This document shows positions 16,170 to 23,901 of a stretch of DNA of 64,000 bases, one piece after another. Under the pieces are notes generated by a model that saw only the letters and a list, made by a program, of their open reading frames with translations, was not told the origin of the DNA and made no database searches. Location: contig CAVYQL010000005.1 in assembly GCA_963770645.1 (NCBI GenBank), forward strand, positions 62,001-126,000, written 5' to 3'. Both the position numbers and the translations under genes were made by a program. How positions within the stretch are numbered: position 1 is the first letter of the stretch; each line of letters begins with the position of its first letter. Origin of the DNA: Bog-473 sp963770645. Its GTDB lineage: Bacteria; Actinomycetota; Acidimicrobiia; Acidimicrobiales; RAAP-2.

Positions 16170-18177
16170 GATTCGGAGAAGCCTCCGCTGTCGCTGGATG
16201 GGGCTGGTTGCAGTAGAAGACGGTCCGGGTCGCCCGCTCGATGGCGTCGTACTGATGGACGGCCGAACGCGCACAGTGCGACACCACCCAGCGCAGATCG
16301 GGGGTGCGGGTCAGGGGCTCGGTGGTCACCGTCACGCGCAGGATCCGCCCCTCGGCGACGAATTGCTTGAATTCGGCCAGCGACGGTGCGGGGACACTCC
16401 CGGTGAACCCGCCAACGGGTAGGAATTCGTGGCCCGTGGCCATGATGTAGTAGCCCGCCACACCCGAGGTCTCGAGGACGTCGGCCGCCTGGTCCACCGG
16501 AATGTTGGCGACGAACTGCTGGAGTGCCGCCATGTCGGCCGGGAACCGGGCCGAGGCCTGTTGGCTGAAGTGGTTCACCGATACCGGCGCGTACGGCGAG
16601 TCGAACGGGCCGAGGCTCGCATGGACCACGACGGACGAGGCCCAGGCCGAACCACCGAGCATGGCCACCGCGGCGAACAACGGGCCGACGGAGGTGGCCC
16701 AGACGGAGTCATGATCGGCGCGCAGGGACGTCACCAGGATCCCGATCGCCAGGAGGCCGACGACGACAGTGGACGCGACGATCCAGGTCCTCACCCCGAC
16801 GTATCCCGGCACCAGGGCCACGGCTATCGCGACGGTTGCCGCCACCAGCAGGGCCAGCGCGCCCCGGACGGCGCGTGTCCGGCGCTGATGCCAGGCCGCG
16901 GCGAAGCCCATGCCGCAGAGCGCCGCCACCGCAGGGATGAGCGCGGCGGTGTAGTACGAGTTCACATACACGCTGGCGCTGAAGAAGCCGAAGGTCAGCA
17001 CGAGCCAGGCGAACCACAAGATGACCTCGGCCCGCAGGGGGTCGGTGCGCGGCCGGCGGCGCTGCAGCGCGAAGAGCCACACCGCCGCGACGAGCGCGGG
17101 CAACAGCAACCATGCGTCGTCGTGGCCGAGGGGCCCGCGTAGGAGGCGATCCCACGAGGCGGCGATGCCGAAGGTCCCGAGGCCGTGCTTGACGTCGTAC
17201 TTCGATGCGGTGATCAGGTAGGTGGAGGGACGGTTGCATCCCGCCGTGTTGGCGAAGGCGCCGCCGAGGCGGTTGAACCCGTTGTAGCTGAACACCTGCG
17301 CGAAGAGGGAGTCGTTGCAGCTCCCGTCGACGTAGGGCCGGCTGGACTGTGGGACGAGGGAGACGGCCGACATCCAGCTGAGGGAGACGACGACGGTGGC
17401 GAGGGCGGCCAGTGCAAGGTGACCGACCCGCCGGATGAACGAGGCCACGGGCGCGGCGACGAGGTAGGCCAAGAACAGGGCCGGCAGGACGAGCCAGGCT
17501 TGGAGCATCTTCGCCTGGAACGCGAGGCCGACCAGCACGCCCGACCACACCAGCGAACGCAGGCACCCGGTCTGCGCGGCGCGGATGGTGGCGTCCGCCG
17601 CCAGCACCAGCAGCAAGATGAGCAGTGAGTCCGAGATGTTGCCCCGGTCGAGCAGGATGACGATCGGGCTGCTCGCCATCACCAGGGCGGCGGTGATCCC
17701 GGCACCCGCGCCGGCGACGCGACGCACGGCTCGATAGAGCACGAGCACGGTGAGCATCCCCTCGACGACCTGGGGCAGCACCAGTGCCCACACGTGGAAG
17801 CCGAAGATGCGGAGGGAAAGGGCCTGCATCCAGAGCGCGCCCGGGAGCTTGTCGACCGAGACAGTGCCCCAGGGGTCGGCCGCGCCGAAGACGAAGTCGT
17901 GCCAGCTCATCGACATGCTGCGCGCTGCGCCGCCGTAGAACGGCTCGAGGTAGGCGCCGTTCATGCCCCACGCGTAGGCGAAGCCGGCCAATGCAGTGAC
18001 GGCCAGCAGGGCGGGGCGCGCCCAGGCGGGTTGTCCCGCGGGCGAGCGCCAGAAATGGAGCGCGCGGCTCTGCCAAGAGGGAGTGGACCCGGGCTCGCCC
18101 GTGGGCGCGTGCTCGTCCCTGGGCTCGGACTCGGGTGTCGGTGGCGCCGTGGAGCGCGGCTCCTCGATGACCGTCAG
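16132..18177 (-). CDS. YkcB-like membrane glycosyltransferase (GT39/PMT_2 family)
   Basis: Polyprenyl-linked-sugar glycosyltransferase with about 11-13 membrane helices. GAADPWGTVSVDKLPGALWM is the first periplasmic loop, with the catalytic Asp-type residue. Later parts include LVMASSPIVILLDRGNISDS and a C-terminal exported domain ending AGYYIMATGHEFLPVGGFTG, SLAEFKQFVAEGRI, as in YkcA/YkcB proteins. The reading frame is open well above the first usable conventional start (TTG 17991), which would cut helix 1 (LLAVTALAGFAYAWGM). No ATG, GTG or TTG restores it. A CTG at 18177 is preceded by GGAGGGGAGG at five bases and gives 681 residues with a polar N-terminus. I favour it, but the start is uncertain. 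The stop overlaps the downstream nucleoside-hydrolase gene. Confidence 0.82.
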   Translation of the reverse strand: MTVIEEPRSTAPPTPESEPRDEHAPTGEPGSTPSWQSRALHFWRSPAGQPAWARPALLAVTALAGFAYAWGMNGAYLEPFYGGAARSMSMSWHDFVFGAADPWGTVSVDKLPGALWMQALSLRIFGFHVWALVLPQVVEGMLTVLVLYRAVRRVAGAGAGITAALVMASSPIVILLDRGNISDSLLILLLVLAADATIRAAQTGCLRSLVWSGVLVGLAFQAKMLQAWLVLPALFLAYLVAAPVASFIRRVGHLALAALATVVVSLSWMSAVSLVPQSSRPYVDGSCNDSLFAQVFSYNGFNRLGGAFANTAGCNRPSTYLITASKYDVKHGLGTFGIAASWDRLLRGPLGHDDAWLLLPALVAAVWLFALQRRRPRTDPLRAEVILWFAWLVLTFGFFSASVYVNSYYTAALIPAVAALCGMGFAAAWHQRRTRAVRGALALLVAATVAIAVALVPGYVGVRTWIVASTVVVGLLAIGILVTSLRADHDSVWATSVGPLFAAVAMLGGSAWASSVVVHASLGPFDSPYAPVSVNHFSQQASARFPADMAALQQFVANIPVDQAADVLETSGVAGYYIMATGHEFLPVGGFTGSVPAPSLAEFKQFVAEGRILRVTVTTEPLTRTPDLRWVVSHCARSAVHQYDAIERATRTVFYCNQPHPATAEASPNHETHGRGPVDTR

Positions 18178-18303
18178 CGTGGCCTCCCCTCCACGGGGGG
18201 CACTGTAGGCGGGCCCGCGTCGGCGGGCCCGTGATGCAGGCGGTTCAGGAGAGGGCTCGGGCGATTGGCTCGGGTGATTGGCTCGGGCGATTGGTGCGAT
18301 GGT

Positions 18304-19056
18304 TCAGGCGATGATCTGCATCCGCAACCCGATCTCGTCCATGTCGCCACCGAGTTGGACATGGGTGCCGTTGACGTAGCGGCACGCGGTCCAGGCGCCA
18401 ACGAGCGCGTCGAGCACATCATCGGAAGCCGCGCCTGGCGGAGGGCGTTGCGCTCGGTCGGCGACGTCGCCAAAGACGCGGCGCAGCGCGGCCCGTCTCT
18501 CGGCTCGGCCCTCCGCGGTGCGTTTGGCGTGGAGCATCGGGCTACCGGTCAGCGCGGCGAAACTGAGCTCGGGGCACATCTCGAAGAGGTGCGTCTGGAG
18601 GGCGGTGGCGGGTGCGAGCAATCGGTCCACCTCGCGGATCTTGGGCAGGATGTTGAACGTCTGCTTCGAGATTGCCTTGCCGCTCGCATCGCGAGAGAGG
18701 GCGCATGCCTCTTCGTAGCTCTCCGTCGCGAGCACGGCGCGCGCTGGTGCGGGAAAGATCGTGCTGCGGCGGGCACCGAGCATGCGCCGCGCTGCGACGT
18801 CACAGGCTCGCGGGCCGCTTGGCGGCAGGCCGATCGGGATGTCGATGCCGGCGGCGACGAGGCGGCGTGACGCCAGATCGCCCAGCACGGTTTCGAGTCC
18901 GTCGACCACGCGGATCTCGATCGGGGGAGTGCGAGTGTCCCCCGTCGGCATGGCCCGCACCGTGGCCAGGACCCACCCGGCTCGACAGCCATCGAGGCCG
19001 GCCACGAGCAGGTCGCCGGCCGCTCTCTCGTGTCCACTCGGCAGCTCACTGGGCAT
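18304..19056 (-). CDS. DUF429 domain protein
   Basis: 250 residues from ATG 19056. DUF429 motifs are GLDGCRAGWVLATV near residues 17-30, AAGIDIPIGLPPSGPRACD, GARRSTIFPAPARAVL, ISKQTFNILPKIREVD, LFEMCPELSFAAL and SDDVLDALVGAWTA near the end. The family has an RNase H-like fold with conserved acidic residues (here D19, D76 and the late DD). It is predicted to be a nuclease-like protein of unknown biological role. It is a single gene, divergent from the sigma-factor operon. TTGACA at 19066-19071 is on the other strand, so the shared region is short (105 bases). Confidence 0.85.
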   Translation of the reverse strand: MPSELPSGHERAAGDLLVAGLDGCRAGWVLATVRAMPTGDTRTPPIEIRVVDGLETVLGDLASRRLVAAGIDIPIGLPPSGPRACDVAARRMLGARRSTIFPAPARAVLATESYEEACALSRDASGKAISKQTFNILPKIREVDRLLAPATALQTHLFEMCPELSFAALTGSPMLHAKRTAEGRAERRAALRRVFGDVADRAQRPPPGAASDDVLDALVGAWTACRYVNGTHVQLGGDMDEIGLRMQIIA

Positions 19057-19161
19057 CGCCCCACATTGACACCAGGGGTGCGCAAAACATTCTGCGGGGG
19101 GCAGACAACCTTTTGCCCGGCAGGAAGGGTTGAGGAGAGTGATGGAGACGCAGGTGCGATC

Positions 19162-19794
19162 GTGAGCCGACGCCGGACCAGGGACGAGTTCGACCGGTTC
19201 GTCGCCGAGTCGGCCGAGGGGCTCCTGCGTGCCGCCTACTTGATCGTCTGGGATGTCGCCGAGGCGGAAGACCTGGTGCAGGAATGCTTCTTTCGTCTGG
19301 CCCATCGCTGGCCACGGGTGCGAGCGATGGAGCACCGGCGGGCCTACGCCCGGAAGGTGCTGGTCAACCTTGCCCTCGATGCGAGCGGCCCTCGCCAGCG
19401 CGCACAGTCCGAGCTCAGCGAGGGCGCCGGGCACCAGCTCGCTCAGCATGCGGACGACCGAGCTGTCCTGTTGTTCGGACGTATCGAGGCCGGCGCTGAC
19501 CTCGTCCGGGCTCTCGGCGCACTAGCCCCGCGTCAGAGGGCCACGCTGGTGCTCCGCTACTTCGAAGACATGTCCGAGGCACAGGTGGCCGATCTCATGG
19601 GGTGCTCTCTCGGCACGGTCAAGAGCACCACTGCTCGCGCCCTCGAGCGCTTGCGCGAGGACGCCGGGCTACGCGACGGCGAGTGTCCCCCGGTCGAGAT
19701 GGCGGCGGCGCGGTCCGACGACACGAACGAAGCGAACGAAGCGAACGAAGCGAACGAAGCGACAACAAGGAGTGAAGGGAGAGTCACGACATGA
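19162..19794 (+). CDS. ECF sigma factor, SigE-type (sigma-70 family)
   Basis: 210 residues from GTG 19162; the upstream start is not certain. Region 2 is FDRFVAESAEGLLRAAYLIV and DVAEAEDLVQECFFRLAHRW. Region 4 is LAPRQRATLVLRYFEDMSEA, QVADLMGCSLGTVKSTTARA and LERLRED. The general pattern is that of the SigE/SACE family of actinobacterial ECF sigma factors, which lack a classical anti-sigma of the zinc type. The C-terminal tail after region 4 contains four 9-bp repeats (19723-19758) coding for NEA/NET triplets. The stop overlaps the downstream membrane gene by four bases, so that protein is its probable partner. Confidence 0.88.
   Translation: MSRRRTRDEFDRFVAESAEGLLRAAYLIVWDVAEAEDLVQECFFRLAHRWPRVRAMEHRRAYARKVLVNLALDASGPRQRAQSELSEGAGHQLAQHADDRAVLLFGRIEAGADLVRALGALAPRQRATLVLRYFEDMSEAQVADLMGCSLGTVKSTTARALERLREDAGLRDGECPPVEMAAARSDDTNEANEANEANEATTRSEGRVTT
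19723..19758 (+). repeat. In-frame 9-bp tandem repeat (GCGAACGAA x 4)
   Basis: Four consecutive 9-bp units, the first with one change, inside the sigma-factor gene. They add a repeated Asn-Glu-Ala stretch to its C-terminal tail. The copy number could vary by replication slippage without breaking the frame. Confidence 0.75.
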
Positions 19795-20765
19795 CGACGC
19801 AGCTCGAGAACGAGGTACGAAAGGCGATGGCGGCACGCGCGAGCGTCTTGCCGAGCGGTTCGGTGGCGCGGGTCCGTGCCGCCGGGTACCGGCCTCGCAG
19901 GCGGCGCGCCCCGGCCACAGCCGGCGTGCTTGTCGGCGCGGCGACGGCGGGAACGGTTATCGCCGTCGTGGTCGGGGGCGGCGCTCCCGCCGCCTACGCC
20001 GGATGGAGCGCGACACCGACGTCGGCGCCGGCTCCCTCGCCGGCGGCGGCTGCGAGCTGCCAGGACCAGCTCACCTCCACGCCCGCCGGGCCCCAGGGGT
20101 CCGGACTCGGCTCGGGCGCCTGGCAGAACCTGCTGACCGACGTGCGGGGCCCGTTCACGGTCGCGCTGTTCCAAGACGACGGCGCGTACGCGGCCTGCTT
20201 CACCAGTTCGTCCTTTACCGTGATCAACCAGATCTCGTCAGGCGGAGCGGCCGGTTCGTCGTCGGGGTCGGTCTCGGTGCGGTCGGGCAATGGGGCGAAC
20301 AGCCCGGCCGGCGTCGGCGGCGCAATGCGTCAAGGCCGCACCCGTGTCGTCATGGACGGCACGAGTTCGGGCGATCTCCAGCACATCGTGCAGACCCAGC
20401 TGTCGACCACCGCCGACGGCCCCTACACGCTGGTCGACGGCCAGACTGCATCAGGCGTCACGGGAGTAACCCTGGTGCGCGATGACGGCCAGGACGTGGT
20501 CGCCACCGTGTCCGACGGATGGTTCGTCGCGTGGTGGCCGGGCAGCGCGACTGCGACGTCCTCTCAGGTGTCGAAGGCATCGGGCACGGTCAGCGAGCAG
20601 CTCGAGCCGCTCTCGATGCCTTTACCGGGGAGTGGCCCCACGCTGGGGTCTGGCGGACCGCTGAGTGGTTCGGGCACGACCGACAACTCGGGCAACTCGG
20701 GCACCGGCGCCTCGGCGGCTGGTAACTCCGGCAGTGGCAGCGCCTCGGCTGGATCCGGAGGCTGA
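19791..20765 (+). CDS. Membrane-anchored extracytoplasmic protein paired with the sigma factor (putative anti-sigma)
   Basis: 324 residues from ATG 19791, overlapping the sigma-factor stop. The N-terminal cytoplasmic part of about 40 residues (MTTQLENEVRKAMAARASVL, then a basic RPRRRRA stretch) is followed by one hydrophobic segment (AGVLVGAATAGTVIAVVVGG). A large exported domain follows with a few cysteines (ASCQDQL, YAACFTS) and a Gly/Ser-rich tail with GNSGTGAS-like repeats. This topology is typical of proteins encoded after SigE-type ECF factors and proposed to hold or sense for them. I do not see a zinc-binding anti-sigma motif, so the role is inferred from position and topology only. 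Confidence 0.65.
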   Translation: MTTQLENEVRKAMAARASVLPSGSVARVRAAGYRPRRRRAPATAGVLVGAATAGTVIAVVVGGGAPAAYAGWSATPTSAPAPSPAAAASCQDQLTSTPAGPQGSGLGSGAWQNLLTDVRGPFTVALFQDDGAYAACFTSSSFTVINQISSGGAAGSSSGSVSVRSGNGANSPAGVGGAMRQGRTRVVMDGTSSGDLQHIVQTQLSTTADGPYTLVDGQTASGVTGVTLVRDDGQDVVATVSDGWFVAWWPGSATATSSQVSKASGTVSEQLEPLSMPLPGSGPTLGSGGPLSGSGTTDNSGNSGTGASAAGNSGSGSASAGSGG

Positions 20766-20846
20766 GCCCGATCCGAGCGTGCGTAAAGCCTGAACCTCAG
20801 CTTCAGGTGAAGGTTTAAGGTTGTGCCTGCGGCTTAAGGATTTTGT

Positions 20847-20886
20847 GGGCTTGAGGGCTTGAGGGCTTGAGGGCTTGAGGACTTGA
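20847..20886. repeat. 8-bp tandem repeat GGGCTTGA x 5
   Basis: Four exact copies and one altered copy (GGACTTGA) in the gap between convergent genes. It is followed at once by the inverted repeat at 20885-20914. No gene is affected. Confidence 0.75.
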
Positions 20887-20914
20887 GATCGAGAGTCAGA
20901 ACAGGCTCGATCTC
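20885..20914. terminator. Perfect 9-bp inverted repeat between convergent genes
   Basis: GAGATCGAG and CTCGATCTC pair without mismatch around a 12-base loop. It lies 15 bases beyond the stop of the minus-strand thiolase gene and 120 bases beyond the plus-strand membrane gene. A bidirectional terminator is plausible although no T-run follows. Confidence 0.4.
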
Positions 20915-20929
20915 GAGGCCGACGGGGCT

Positions 20930-22480
20930 CTAGTCGAGAGTGGCCCGGTTCACCCCGTCCGAAGGGGTGATCGTCACGGTGCGGCCGATCAGCTCGTCCA
21001 CCTCGGCGCCGCCGAGCGCGGCCGAGCCGCCCTCCAAGAACGCGTAGCAGCGCCCGCCGGTCGAGGAGCCCGACCCGTCAACGACGTCGCACACCAGCAG
21101 CGCCCGCTCGGGCTCCCCGTCGCGCCCGTGCAGCACCGAGTACGTCGCCACCGTCGCCGAGCCCGACGGCGAGCCGACGATCCCGAGCGGCGCAGCCGCC
21201 GCCGCGTACGGCGCCGGGTCAGCCACGACGCCCTCGCCGGGCGAAGTGGACCACGCGCCGTAGGCGTGCTTCTGCATGTGCATCCCCACGCCGCTCACCA
21301 CGCCGAACGACCCGGGGTCGGCCCGCAGCGTCTCGGCCATGGCGGCCAGCGAGTGCGTCATGTAGTTCGACCCGGGCCCGCCGTGGTACGGCAGCCCACC
21401 CGTGACGGTGACCGACGAAGCGCGCGGGTCGTCCTCGGCGATACCGAGCGCGTCGAGCGCGAAACACACGGACGAGGCGAAGCAGGAGTAGAGGTCGAGG
21501 TGGGCCACGTCGTCTGTCCCGATGCCGGCGCCGGCCAGCGCGGCGCTCACGGCAGCCGCCATGGCGGGGGAGCGCCACAGCTCGGGGTGCCCGGCGACGT
21601 GCACCGGGTCCTCGCCGTAGCCCCAGCCGCGCAGGTACACGCGTTGCTCCTCGGGCACGCCCAGCGCGTCGGCTTTCGCCGCGCTGGCGAGCACGACGGC
21701 GGCCGCCATGTCGACGTCCATGATCGAGGTCATCAGCTTCGTGTAGGGGTAGGCGACCATGCGGTTGTCCGGCGTCGGCACCGCGATCTCCTCGGCGCTG
21801 CGTGCCGTCGGGAACCAGGCGTAGGGCTGGTTGGCCTCGTCCGCCGCCACCGATGTCATGGCCGCCATGACGCGACCCAACGTGGTCCGGTGTACATCAA
21901 GAGCGCGGCCCAGGTGGGCCCGGCGCGCATTGTCGAACAAGGCGAAGGTCAGGTAGGCGTCGAAGACCTGGTGGCTGAGCTCGGAGGGGTCGAACTCCAT
22001 GTCCATCGGGAAGGGGCGCTTCTCCGCCGGCCTGTACGACCACTGCGGCTTCTCACCGGCTTTCTTCAGGCGGCGGACGGTCGCCAGTGCCTCCGCGCCG
22101 GTGAGGAGCGCGAGGTCGAGGTTGCCCTCCCGGATCTCCTTGGCCACCTCGGTCGAGAGCACGAGCGGCACCGACCCGCCGATCCCCGAGTAGCGGCGCC
22201 GTGCGGGTGAGGCGCCCAGTCGCTCGGCCAGCCGGGCCGGCGCATCGTCGTACTGCCACGACTGCGAGTAGACGACGTCGATGCTCTCGAGCCCTCCCAG
22301 CACGGCATCGGGCCCGCCCGGCGCACCCGCGTCGGCCGCCGCCGCACGGGCGACGCGTTCCCACATCTCCAGCGGCTCGGGGGCGAGGCCGCCGCCGTCA
22401 CGTACCTCGTCGTCGTCGGGGTGCCAGGTGTGGCGCGCTACGCCGATGATGCAGGTGGCGCGAGGGTCGGCGGCGCTCAT
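20930..22480 (-). CDS. Thiolase-like acetyl-CoA acetyltransferase family protein without nucleophilic Cys
   Basis: 516 residues from ATG 22480. The thiolase fold is seen in IIGVARHTWHPDDDEV, DVVYSQSWQYDDAPARLAER, GIGGSVPLVLSTEVAKEI and LDLALLTGAEALAT. Later motifs are HLDLYSCFASSVCFALDALG, VTGGLPYHGGPGSNYMTHSL and VSGVGMHMQKHAYGAWSTSP. The position of the catalytic cysteine of true thiolases is occupied by a Gly-Gly-Ser segment. The final 80 residues form an extra domain. This matches a known actinobacterial thiolase-like group. It may act as an aldolase-type or structural partner of other lipid enzymes rather than as a thiolase. It lies 64 bases downstream of the co-directional acyl-CoA dehydrogenase. 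Confidence 0.8.
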   Translation of the reverse strand: MSAADPRATCIIGVARHTWHPDDDEVRDGGGLAPEPLEMWERVARAAAADAGAPGGPDAVLGGLESIDVVYSQSWQYDDAPARLAERLGASPARRRYSGIGGSVPLVLSTEVAKEIREGNLDLALLTGAEALATVRRLKKAGEKPQWSYRPAEKRPFPMDMEFDPSELSHQVFDAYLTFALFDNARRAHLGRALDVHRTTLGRVMAAMTSVAADEANQPYAWFPTARSAEEIAVPTPDNRMVAYPYTKLMTSIMDVDMAAAVVLASAAKADALGVPEEQRVYLRGWGYGEDPVHVAGHPELWRSPAMAAAVSAALAGAGIGTDDVAHLDLYSCFASSVCFALDALGIAEDDPRASSVTVTGGLPYHGGPGSNYMTHSLAAMAETLRADPGSFGVVSGVGMHMQKHAYGAWSTSPGEGVVADPAPYAAAAAPLGIVGSPSGSATVATYSVLHGRDGEPERALLVCDVVDGSGSSTGGRCYAFLEGGSAALGGAEVDELIGRTVTITPSDGVNRATLD

Positions 22481-22544
22481 ACCTTCACCATGCGATTCTC
22501 CGTGGGCGACGACGACAAGGACAACGACAATGCGGTGGCGGCGC

Positions 22545-23762
22545 TCAGTTGCGCGACTTGCCGGGCATGGCGATCGCCCTGTCGGCGATGATGTTCTTCT
22601 GGATCTCGGTCGAGCCCCCGCCGATGGTCGAGTAGCGCTGAAAGGCGTACAGGCGGGTCCACTTGCCGCGGTCGACCGTGTCGGGACCACCCTTGGCCAG
22701 CACGCCGGCTGGGCCCAACAGGTCGACGGCGAGCTCGGAGAGCGTCTGCGCCATCGATGACCACGACAGCTTGGCGAAGGGGACCTCGGGCCAATTCTTC
22801 TCGCCCTTCATGATCTTGGAGAGCGCCCGGAGCGAGAGCAGCCGGGCCAGCTCGATCTCCGTCCAGATCTTGGCGATGCGGTCCCGCAACGACGGGTCCT
22901 CCAGCGCGGTGGGGTTCACCGACTTGGCCGCCGCGACGACGGCGTGCAGGTCGGCGGCCAGGATGGCGATCTGCGAGGCGATGCCGACGCGCTCGAAGCC
23001 GAGGGTGCCCATCGCCACCATCCAGCCGGCGCCCTCGTCGCCGAGGCGCCACTTGGCCGGGACGCGCACGTCGGTGAAGAAGATCTCGTTGAACAGTTCC
23101 TCGCCCGCCATGTCGCGGATGGGCCGCACGTCGATCCCCGGCGACTTCAAGTTGAGGATGAAGGCCGTGATCCCGTCGTGCTTCTTGCCCCGCTCGATCG
23201 CGGTGGGGTCCGTCCGCAGCAGGAACAGCCCCCACGTCGCCAGGTGCGCCGAAGAGATCCAGATCTTCGAGCCGTTGACGACGTACTCGTCGGTGTCGGC
23301 ATCGTAGATGGCGGTCGTCCGCAGATTCGCCAGGTCGTTGCCGGCCATGGGCTCGCTGAAGCCCTGGCACCAGTGCTCCTCCGCCTCGAGGATGGACGGC
23401 AGCCACTGCGCCTTCTGCTCCTCGGTTCCCCACTGGATGATCATCGGGCCGATCTGCCAGATCCCGTTCGTGTTGAACATGCCCGGCGTGCGGTACTCGG
23501 CCATGACCTCGGAGTAGAGGAGCCGCTGCATGGCGTTGATGGTGCGGCCCTTGGCGTACTCGGGGCCCCAGTGAATGGCGGCCCAGCCGCCTTCGTGGAG
23601 CTTGCGCTGCCACTTCTGACGTCGTTGTTGGCTGGCCTCGCCGCTCAGCAGCGCATCGTCACCGAGGGCCTCAGCCTCCAGGAACGGCGGCAGGTTCTCG
23701 TCGAGCCAGGACCGCAGTTCGTCGCGGAACTTCTCGTCCTCGGGTGCAAGGGCAAAATCCAC
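22545..23762 (-). CDS. Acyl-CoA dehydrogenase
   Basis: 405 residues from GTG 23762 (VDFALAPEDEKFRDELRSWL), the usual family start. The longer frame to 23846 would run through the operator. Motifs are HWGPEYAKGRTINAMQRLLY, WCQGFSEPMAGNDLANLRTT, VNGSKIWISSAHLATWGLFL (FAD-binding middle domain) and the C-terminal YSTIGGGSTEIQKNIIADRA. The position of the catalytic Glu of short-chain enzymes (YEGT) holds Gly; in related FadE proteins the base is elsewhere. A TACCCT element at about seven bases before the GTG suggests a leaderless mRNA. It is divergent from the dehydrogenase at 23902, and the two may form a heteromeric enzyme like the FadE pairs of steroid degradation. Confidence 0.9.
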   Translation of the reverse strand: MDFALAPEDEKFRDELRSWLDENLPPFLEAEALGDDALLSGEASQQRRQKWQRKLHEGGWAAIHWGPEYAKGRTINAMQRLLYSEVMAEYRTPGMFNTNGIWQIGPMIIQWGTEEQKAQWLPSILEAEEHWCQGFSEPMAGNDLANLRTTAIYDADTDEYVVNGSKIWISSAHLATWGLFLLRTDPTAIERGKKHDGITAFILNLKSPGIDVRPIRDMAGEELFNEIFFTDVRVPAKWRLGDEGAGWMVAMGTLGFERVGIASQIAILAADLHAVVAAAKSVNPTALEDPSLRDRIAKIWTEIELARLLSLRALSKIMKGEKNWPEVPFAKLSWSSMAQTLSELAVDLLGPAGVLAKGGPDTVDRGKWTRLYAFQRYSTIGGGSTEIQKNIIADRAIAMPGKSRN

Positions 23763-23772
23763 GCCGAGAAGG

Positions 23773-23792
23773 GTAGCCGACCCCTCGGCTAC
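23773..23792. promoter_or_regulatory. 8-bp perfect inverted repeat beside operator site 2
   Basis: GTAGCCGA and TCGGCTAC flank CCCC in the intergenic region of two divergent acyl-CoA dehydrogenases. It begins 11 bases upstream of the GTG at 23762 and ends three bases before the 14-bp palindrome at 23795. It may be a second regulator site or an element of the -10 region. Confidence 0.4.
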
Positions 23793-23794
23793 TG

Positions 23795-23808
23795 TGACGC
23801 TGGTGTCA
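23795..23808. promoter_or_regulatory. Operator-like palindrome TGACGCTGGTGTCA (site 2)
   Basis: 14-bp palindrome with intact TGAC/GTCA arms between divergent acyl-CoA dehydrogenase genes. It starts 33 bases from the minus-strand start and ends 94 bases from the plus-strand start. It belongs to the five-site set described in the findings. Confidence 0.6.
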
Positions 23809-23901
23809 GGTTTCTCGCCTGGCACCGCGTTCCGGCTTGGCGCCATGCGTGGTGGCCGTGCCGGGATTTCGGTTTCGCGGGAGACGTTTCAGGAGAGAGC
23901 G

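Noticed and set aside
16429..17142. Long plus-strand open frame opposite the glycosyltransferase
   Set aside because: It is a shadow of the membrane-protein coding strand: it is rich in Arg, Gly and His with no hydrophobic pattern, while the minus strand encodes clear membrane helices.
19066..19071. TTGACA as -35 of a strong promoter upstream of the sigma-factor gene
   Set aside because: No convincing -10 lies 16-18 bases downstream.
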